From the NCBI GenBank assembly GCA_039197065.1, contig JBCCUL010000034.1, positions 1 through 36,008 on the forward strand: 36,008 bases of DNA. The letters are read 5' to 3'. Of the stretch, positions 30,851-36,008 are shown piece by piece. Every line of letters starts with the position of its first letter. Within the stretch, counting starts at the first letter, position 1. The notes under the pieces were generated by a model, which saw nothing but the letters and a program-made list of their open reading frames with translations, made no database searches and was not told the origin of the DNA. The position numbers and the translations under genes are program-made. Source of the stretch: JANQPX01 sp039197065. Lineage in GTDB: Bacteria > Pseudomonadota > Alphaproteobacteria > Geminicoccales > Geminicoccaceae.

Positions 30851-32458
30851 ATGACTGATCTGAATGTGCTCCGCGAGAGCAAGGCTTGGCCGGTGGTCGA
30901 GGCCCTCAAGGTTGTCGAGCGTGTCGAGAAGGCGCCGCCCGACAAAGGCTTCGTGCTGTTCGAGACCGGCTATGGGCCGTCGGGGCTGCCGCATATCGGG
31001 ACGTTTGGGGAGGTTTTTCGGACCTCTTTGGTGCGACAGGTGTTCGATCTGCTGTCGGACGTGCCTAGTCGTCTCTATGCGTTTTCCGATGATATGGACG
31101 GGCTTCGGAAGGTGCCGGACAATCTGCCGAACGCCGATATGGTGGCGGAGCATCTGGGGAAGCCGTTGACGGCGATCCCGGATCCGTTCGGGACGCATGA
31201 AAGCTTCGGTGATCATATGAACGGGCGGCTGGTCGAGTTTCTGGACGGGTTCGGCTTCGAGTATGAGCATCAAAGTGCGACCAAGCTCTATAAGTCCGGT
31301 GCGTTCAATGACGGCATCCGGCGTCTGCTTGAGCGTTTCGAGCAGGTGAAGCAGGTGGTGCTGCCACTTTTGGGGCCGGAGCGGCGGGCGACCTATAGCC
31401 CTGTCCTGCCGATCTGCCCCGAGACAGGCGTCGTCCTGCAGGTGCCGATCTTGGAAGTCGACGCCGAGGCGGGCACAGTCACCTACCAAAGTGAACGAGG
31501 TGACCGCGTCACACAGAGTGCGCTGGATGGGCATGCGAAGCTGCAGTGGCGGCCGGATTGGGCGATGCGCTGGGCGGCGCTCGGGGTCGATTATGAGATG
31601 TCGGGGAAGGACCTGATCGACAGCCATAAAGTGTCGTCCCGGATCTGCCAGATCCTGGGTGCTACGCCGCCGGACGGGTTTTTCTATGAGCTGTTCCTGG
31701 ACGAGGAGGGGCAAAAGATCTCCAAGTCCAAGGGGAATGGGCTTTCGGTCGATGAGTGGCTGACCTATGGGCCGAAGGAGAGCCTGAAGCTCTTCATGTA
31801 TCAGTCCCCGAAGAAGGCGAAGCGGCTCTATTTCGACGTGATCCCGCGCCAGGTGGACGACTATTCGACCTTCCTCGACAAATATCCGGAGCAGGATGAG
31901 GCGAAGCGGATCGCGAACCCGGCCTGGCATATGCACAAGCGGCAGCCGCCGCCGGGCGGATTGCCGATCAGCTTTGCGATGCTGCTGAACCTGGCGAGTG
32001 TGGTGAATGCGGAGGAGCCGGGCGTGCTCTGGGCGTTCATCAAGCGCTATGCGCCGGACGCCACGCCTGCAGCGATGCCGCTGCTGGCTGAACTTGTCGA
32101 GCATGCGCTCGCTTACTACAGGGATTTCGTGAAGCCGGCGAAGGACTATCGGCTGCCGAGCGATGAGGAGCGGCAGGGACTGGAGGAATTGTCGGCATTC
32201 CTGGGTGACTTCGAGATGGACTACGATCAGCCCGCGGCTGCCGCCGCGCGGCTTCAGGAGGAGGTCTATGAGATCGGCAAGCGGCATGGGTTCGCTGACG
32301 ATCTGCGCTCCTGGTTCAAGGCGCTCTATGAGATCCTGCTGGGACAGAGCGCCGGGCCGCGTTTTGGCTCGTTCGTTGCATTTTACGGTCCTCGGGAGAC
32401 GAAGGAGCTGATCGATCAGGTGCTGAGTGGCGAAGCGCTCGGTCAGCCGGCGGCGTAA
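30851..32458 (+). CDS. lysK: Class I lysyl-tRNA synthetase
   Basis: A 535-residue enzyme that charges tRNA-Lys. It is of the class I (Rossmann) type, common in archaea and alphaproteobacteria, unrelated to the class II LysS of enterics. The HIGH-like motif is GYGPSGLPHIGTFGE (H48-I49-G50) and the KMSKS-like motif is QKISKSKGNGLS (K289-S293). The aminoacid-pocket block HKVSSRICQILG is also present. It is followed after 3 bases by rsmB, so they form an operon. The ribosome site before the ATG is weak (GAAGCTGAAG). The 589-codon frame on the opposite strand is a shadow. Confidence 0.96.
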   Translation: MTDLNVLRESKAWPVVEALKVVERVEKAPPDKGFVLFETGYGPSGLPHIGTFGEVFRTSLVRQVFDLLSDVPSRLYAFSDDMDGLRKVPDNLPNADMVAEHLGKPLTAIPDPFGTHESFGDHMNGRLVEFLDGFGFEYEHQSATKLYKSGAFNDGIRRLLERFEQVKQVVLPLLGPERRATYSPVLPICPETGVVLQVPILEVDAEAGTVTYQSERGDRVTQSALDGHAKLQWRPDWAMRWAALGVDYEMSGKDLIDSHKVSSRICQILGATPPDGFFYELFLDEEGQKISKSKGNGLSVDEWLTYGPKESLKLFMYQSPKKAKRLYFDVIPRQVDDYSTFLDKYPEQDEAKRIANPAWHMHKRQPPPGGLPISFAMLLNLASVVNAEEPGVLWAFIKRYAPDATPAAMPLLAELVEHALAYYRDFVKPAKDYRLPSDEERQGLEELSAFLGDFEMDYDQPAAAAARLQEEVYEIGKRHGFADDLRSWFKALYEILLGQSAGPRFGSFVAFYGPRETKELIDQVLSGEALGQPAA

Positions 32459-32461
32459 AGC

Positions 32462-33820
32462 ATGAAAGAACGTCTACGCATGCCCGGAAGGCCGGGCAAA
32501 CGGCCGCCCAAGAAAGAAACGCCGGTCGACGACAAGCCCGTGGTCATTCCGACGCCGAGGCGGCTCGCCCTGGATGTGCTGGGTCGCGTGTTCGGCGATG
32601 GGCGGACGTTTGACGAGGCTTTCGCCGGCCACTCGAAGCTGGACTTGTTGGAGCCGAGGGATCGTGCCTTCGCCAGGCTGCTGGTGACCACGGTGCTGCG
32701 CCGGCGCGGGCAGATCGATGAGGCGGTCGATCGCTACATGAAGAAGTCGCCCGATCCGAAGGTGCGCAACATCCTGCGGCTGGGTGCTGCCCAACTGATG
32801 TTTCTGGAAACGCCGGTGCATGCGGCGGTCGGCGAGACCGTCGAGCTTGCCGGCGGACGGGCTAAATATGCGCAGGGACTGGTGAATGCGGTGCTGCGCA
32901 GGCTGGCGAACGAGCTCGCCGGGATCGAGAAGCGGCAGGATACGGCGCGTCTGAACCTGCCGGACTGGCTCTGGGAGAGCTGGACGAAGGCTTACGGCGA
33001 GGATGTCACGCGCGCCATCGCCCTGGCGCACCTCCAGGAGCCGCCGCTGGATATCAGCGTTAGGGACGTGCCCGATCTCTGGGCGAAGAAGCTGGATGGC
33101 CGCGTGCTCGGTCCGCAGACCATCCGGACCCCAGGCGGGGGCGGGCTTGTCAGCGATTTGCCTGGCTACGACCAAGGTGCCTGGTGGGTGCAGGATGTCG
33201 CGGCGACCTTGCCGGCCCGGCTGCTCGGGCCGCTCAATGGGCGGCATGTGATCGACCTTTGTGCTGCGCCCGGCGGCAAGACGGCGCAGCTGGCTTCGGC
33301 CGGCGCCAAGGTGACGTCGATCGAGGCGTCCGAAAAGCGGGCGGAGCGCCTGCGCGAGAACCTGACGAGGTTGAAGCTCGATGCCGAGGTGATCGTCGCC
33401 GATGCCACGGAATGGCGAGCACCGGAGCCTGCGGTGCTGGTGCTTCTGGATGCGCCCTGCACGGCGACCGGCACCATGCGACGCCACCCGGACATCGCCT
33501 GGCAAAAGACGCCCGAAGATGTCGCGCGCATGGCTGAGCTGCAGGAAAAGCTGGTGCGCACAACGATCGACATGCTGGTGCCGGGTGGCATTCTGATCTA
33601 CGCGGTCTGCTCCTTGCAGCCGGAGGAAGGCGAGGGGCTGATCAGGAAAGTGCTGAAGGCAGGGCTGCCGCTTGCCCGCGTGCCGATCGCCGCCGAGGAA
33701 GTGTTCGGCCTGCCGGTCGAGATCACCGATCTCGGCGAGGTGCGCACGTTGCCGTCCCATCTCTTTGATCAGGGCGGGATGGACGGATTTTATATCGCCC
33801 GCCTGCAGCGCGTGCCCTGA
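32462..33820 (+). CDS. rsmB: 16S rRNA m5C967 methyltransferase RsmB (Fmu)
   Basis: A 452-residue RNA (cytosine-5) methyltransferase. The N-terminal NusB-like RNA-binding domain (about residues 30-160) shows EPRDRAFARLLVTTVLRRRG and YAQGLVNAVLRRL. The catalytic domain shows the SAM loop DLCAAPGGKTAQLASAG, the motif IV LLDAPCTATGTMRRHPD with the proline-cysteine pair, and motif VI YAVCSLQPEEGE with the catalytic cysteine. It may start at 32462 or at the ATG at 32480. It lies 3 bases after lysK. Its TGA stop directly abuts the stop of the convergent DUF2059 gene. Confidence 0.93.
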   Translation: MKERLRMPGRPGKRPPKKETPVDDKPVVIPTPRRLALDVLGRVFGDGRTFDEAFAGHSKLDLLEPRDRAFARLLVTTVLRRRGQIDEAVDRYMKKSPDPKVRNILRLGAAQLMFLETPVHAAVGETVELAGGRAKYAQGLVNAVLRRLANELAGIEKRQDTARLNLPDWLWESWTKAYGEDVTRAIALAHLQEPPLDISVRDVPDLWAKKLDGRVLGPQTIRTPGGGGLVSDLPGYDQGAWWVQDVAATLPARLLGPLNGRHVIDLCAAPGGKTAQLASAGAKVTSIEASEKRAERLRENLTRLKLDAEVIVADATEWRAPEPAVLVLLDAPCTATGTMRRHPDIAWQKTPEDVARMAELQEKLVRTTIDMLVPGGILIYAVCSLQPEEGEGLIRKVLKAGLPLARVPIAAEEVFGLPVEITDLGEVRTLPSHLFDQGGMDGFYIARLQRVP

Positions 33821-34183
33821 TTACGCCGAGACGCGAAACGATCCGGCGGGCTTCGCTTCGAGGCGGACCAGCACTTTCACCATGATGTTGCGCGCCCAGT
33901 CCAGGCTGAACGTCTGCCAGTCATCATAGATGCGAGGTTCGACCATCAGCATCTTCCGGCCGAGCGGCGTCTCATAAAAGGCCGCGAGTTCGCGCAGCTC
34001 CTCCGGGGTGAAATGCTTGGCGTAAATATTGGCGAGCGTCGGCAGCGCATTGGCCATATCGGCCTTGGCTTCCTCGACGAAGACGGTCTCGGCATCCATC
34101 AGGAGATCATCGGCGAGGCCCAGTTCTTCGGCGGCTGCCTGAAACGCCTGGGGCGCCAATTGCTCGATCATGCGAACACTCAT
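33821..34183 (-). CDS. DUF2059 domain protein
   Basis: A 120-residue helical protein. The segment FTPEELRELAAFYETPLGRK is the core of DUF2059 (a C-terminal-type domain in which helices end in Y-x-[ST]-P-x-G-[RK]). Most DUF2059 proteins are exported, but this one begins MSVRMIEQLAPQAFQAAAEE with no signal peptide, so it may be cytoplasmic. The ATG at 34183 follows AAGGGAG with 8-base spacing. Its stop lies back to back with that of rsmB, with no base between them. Confidence 0.75.
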   Translation of the reverse strand: MSVRMIEQLAPQAFQAAAEELGLADDLLMDAETVFVEEAKADMANALPTLANIYAKHFTPEELRELAAFYETPLGRKMLMVEPRIYDDWQTFSLDWARNIMVKVLVRLEAKPAGSFRVSA

Positions 34184-34335
34184 GATAGAACTCCCTTGCC
34201 TGTTGCCAGGGGCTATATCCGTGAGTGTCGCTCAATTTCGACGAAAATTGAGTGATCCAGCGCACGTTTCAGGGAAAAAAATCTGAGCTGCGAATCCTGA
34301 AGATTTGACAAGTTGAGTTTGTGAAGAGCGCTTAG

Positions 34336-34803
34336 CTATTTCTTCTGATTGAAATAGTTAATTGAGAGATTTTCAAATTCAGTGTAGAGGGAGGGGCGCT
34401 TTAATCTGTCTCTCATTTCATTTATATACTCTCTGCTTAAAATATAAAATTCTCTCATAGAATTGCTTCGAAAGTGGTCGACTGTTTTTCTATCAATCGT
34501 ATTCTCTGCATAGGCACTTGCTATCAGTTCATAATACGACAACATCATTCTAATATTGTAGTTTGTGTCCTCATCTTTTTCATCAAAATTTATTGTTTCA
34601 CCCTTAAGACAAAGTTCATGGGCGACAAAATCAGCCTTTGAAAGAGTTGGTTCAATTATAAACTTTACAAGTATATCCCATGTGACTTTCCGTTTTATTC
34701 GTCTTTGATTGATAAAAAAACCCATCGCTCCTGCTATTATTGATGCAATGACAGAGATGCATACGGCAATAAAAGTCAGATTATTGTAGACAAAATCAAT
34801 CAC
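34336..34803 (-). CDS. DUF4760-like membrane-anchored protein, AT-rich
   Basis: A 155-residue protein with one N-terminal transmembrane helix (about residues 9-31, LTFIAVCISVIASIIAGAMG) and a helical cytoplasmic domain. The core MLSYYELIASAYAENTIDRK then FYILSREYINEMRDRL resembles the DUF4760 family, judged from memory. The start is a GTG at 34803 with GAGAGAC before it. The gene is strongly AT-rich relative to the rsmB side and was probably acquired by transfer. The gap 34804-34909 is AT-rich with no gene; 34184-34335 likewise shows nothing else. Function unknown. Confidence 0.55.
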   Translation of the reverse strand: MIDFVYNNLTFIAVCISVIASIIAGAMGFFINQRRIKRKVTWDILVKFIIEPTLSKADFVAHELCLKGETINFDEKDEDTNYNIRMMLSYYELIASAYAENTIDRKTVDHFRSNSMREFYILSREYINEMRDRLKRPSLYTEFENLSINYFNQKK

Positions 34804-34909
34804 GTCTCTCTGTTCTTTCTTTCATCTTTCTTCTATTTTTGACTTCAAGATTTAGATCGTTGTTTTCATTCTTTGGAAGTGTAGAACTCTACCTGTAAGC
34901 CCATTATCA

Positions 34910-35866
34910 TCAAGCAGTCATTGCAATCTCGTCGATGTCGCGGCTAAGATTCGAAGCCAACTCCATTCCAAAGAAAAAAGCATCGGTATTTGAACCATCT
35001 CGAAGAGATGACTCTGAAGAGGGCATGAAAATCACTGGATGGTCAAAATTTGGGGCATGATAGTCACCAGAGCTATCACTGCCAATGATTTCTCCAGGTA
35101 TTAATGAGTCAAAATTTGCGAAATGTCGAACATAGCGAAAGTCTGGCAGAACATGAGGAATATGCTTTCGAACCACAACGCGCTTAGCTCTTGTTGATAT
35201 ATCGGTTGTGTCGAGCATAAAAAGTTTCGGAAGCATTCCGAGCTCTGCCAGTATGCGCTGCGCTAAATCAGAAGCATGGCCTGGCCCGGAAGGGTCTAGA
35301 TGTGCTCCGACCTCAATCGGGAGGGCAGCACAGCCGCGATCCAAAACCCATTGGCAAGCGCTGCCGTGGATGAACTGATGCAAACCATCGACCTGGGTTA
35401 CCGGAAGGGAGCGGCTCAGGCGATGCGCCTCAGCCTGCGCGGTATAGCCGATCACGAAGGGCTCGGAGGGCTGGGACGTGGTGTGGATGTCGACGAGCAC
35501 GTCGAGGGCCGCGAGCGCCGGCTTCAGTTCGAGCATGCGCCGGTAGTCAGGCCCATCGAGATCGACGCCGTTCGCCTTCAGTTCATGGTCGTCGAGAAAC
35601 AGACGGTTCAGATCGTCCTTGAGATAGCGAACGCCGCCCGGTTCAGCCGCCATGGCGTCCGGATGGCCGACGATCAGATGGATTTCTCCGCGCGCGGGTC
35701 GGCCGAGCTTTTCGGCGAACTTCCAGAGGCCGGCGCCTGCCGGTTCGTTGCCATGGATCATGCCGAGGAAACCGACCGTCGGCCCCGGCTCGTCCCCGCG
35801 CAGAATACGCACACCCCGAATAGACGTTGCTTCGCCGAGATCGAACAGACCGGACACCGGTGACAT
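34910..35866 (-). CDS. Succinylglutamate desuccinylase / aspartoacylase family zinc hydrolase
   Basis: About 318 residues from the ATG at 35866 (a GTG at 35890 is also in frame). It belongs to the M14-like AstE/AspA family, which removes acyl groups from N-acyl amino acids. The zinc ligands H38 and E41 are in GMIHGNEPAG, H128 in DIHTTSQP; the substrate arginine is in DLNRLF, and E185 in LPIEVGAH is the probable catalytic glutamate. The C-terminal beta domain begins after about residue 190. Codon composition changes there: the 5' part is GC-rich, while the 3' part (34910 to about 35280) is AT-rich like the adjacent island. The exact substrate is unknown. It lies about 40 bases after the gene at 35908 and is probably co-transcribed. 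Confidence 0.87.
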   Translation of the reverse strand: MSPVSGLFDLGEATSIRGVRILRGDEPGPTVGFLGMIHGNEPAGAGLWKFAEKLGRPARGEIHLIVGHPDAMAAEPGGVRYLKDDLNRLFLDDHELKANGVDLDGPDYRRMLELKPALAALDVLVDIHTTSQPSEPFVIGYTAQAEAHRLSRSLPVTQVDGLHQFIHGSACQWVLDRGCAALPIEVGAHLDPSGPGHASDLAQRILAELGMLPKLFMLDTTDISTRAKRVVVRKHIPHVLPDFRYVRHFANFDSLIPGEIIGSDSSGDYHAPNFDHPVIFMPSSESSLRDGSNTDAFFFGMELASNLSRDIDEIAMTA

Positions 35867-35907
35867 GGATATAATCGCCTTCGCAAACACTGCTGATTGC
35901 CAGCCGT

Positions 35908-36008
35908 CTAGAGGGAGGCCATCAGCTTTTCCAAAGCCTCCCTGTCCAGTCGGTAGATGTAAAACCGGGCCGGATCACCAACAAAGAGATGTGGATAGTT
36001 CTCCCGCA
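35908..36008 (-). CDS. Partial gene, C-terminal 32 residues only
   Basis: On the minus strand a frame enters from the window edge and ends at a TAG (35908-35910). It reads RENYPHLFVGDPARFYIYRL and DREALEKLMASL. The fragment is well formed in composition for the host but too short to assign. It shares direction with the aspartoacylase-like gene 41 bases downstream, so it probably is the preceding gene of that operon. Confidence 0.6.
   Translation of the reverse strand, partial: RENYPHLFVGDPARFYIYRLDREALEKLMASL

Noticed and set aside
30518..32287. 589-codon minus-strand frame opposite lysK
   Set aside because: lysK shows all class I LysRS motifs. The antisense frame is Arg/Leu/His-rich and is expected from GC-rich codon use.
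32474..33760. 428-codon minus-strand frame opposite rsmB
   Set aside because: Antisense shadow of a fully recognisable methyltransferase.

Overview
The window looks like chromosomal DNA of an alphaproteobacterium, most likely of the Hyphomicrobiales (Rhizobiales). The grounds are GC-rich codon use, a class I lysyl-tRNA synthetase, a DUF1127 protein, a MidA-like methyltransferase next to lgt, an Lrp/ald divergent pair, and intergenic mosaic palindromes of the kind found in rhizobial genomes. This placement is inference; no rRNA or tRNA gene was found.

Layout. 0-2 kb: the 3' end of an IS200/IS605-type transposase, a small DUF6494 gene with a membrane-protein partner, and a repeat-rich gap. 2-4.5 kb: a leftward cluster lgt > MidA-like methyltransferase > tadA with overlapping genes. 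4.6-8.2 kb: a TRAP transporter whose binding-protein gene is separated from its two permease genes by about 790 bases holding two copies of a palindromic repeat. 8.4-13 kb: a secreted beta-lactamase-like serine hydrolase, an Lrp-type regulator divergent from alanine dehydrogenase, a DUF1127 gene and a probable haloacetate dehalogenase. 13-18.5 kb: a complete type I secretion apparatus (TolC-like protein divergent from ABC transporter and HlyD-like adaptor), with no RTX substrate in view. 18.7-24 kb: a tetratricopeptide-like protein, recQ, three small uncharacterised leftward genes and a hairpin-rich gap. 24-28.7 kb: purH divergent from an aminotransferase/CoA-ligase pair. 28.7-30.8 kb: an AT-rich accessory island with orphan small genes. 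30.9-34.2 kb: lysK-rsmB and a convergent DUF2059 gene. 34.3-36 kb: a second AT-rich patch with a DUF4760-like membrane protein, running into the 3' part of an aspartoacylase-like gene, then the tail of one more gene.

Most striking structure outside genes: (i) four copies of a roughly 155-163-base palindromic element with a 76-77-base core hairpin, whose arms show a compensated base-pair change; (ii) two inverted copies of a second two-palindrome mosaic element; (iii) a 65-base direct duplication whose copies differ only by transitions; (iv) two long palindromes with a CACCCCCTCCC arm; and (v) a two-gene orphan cassette in the AT-rich island, whose first gene contains 22-codon tandem repeats and has its own promoter.
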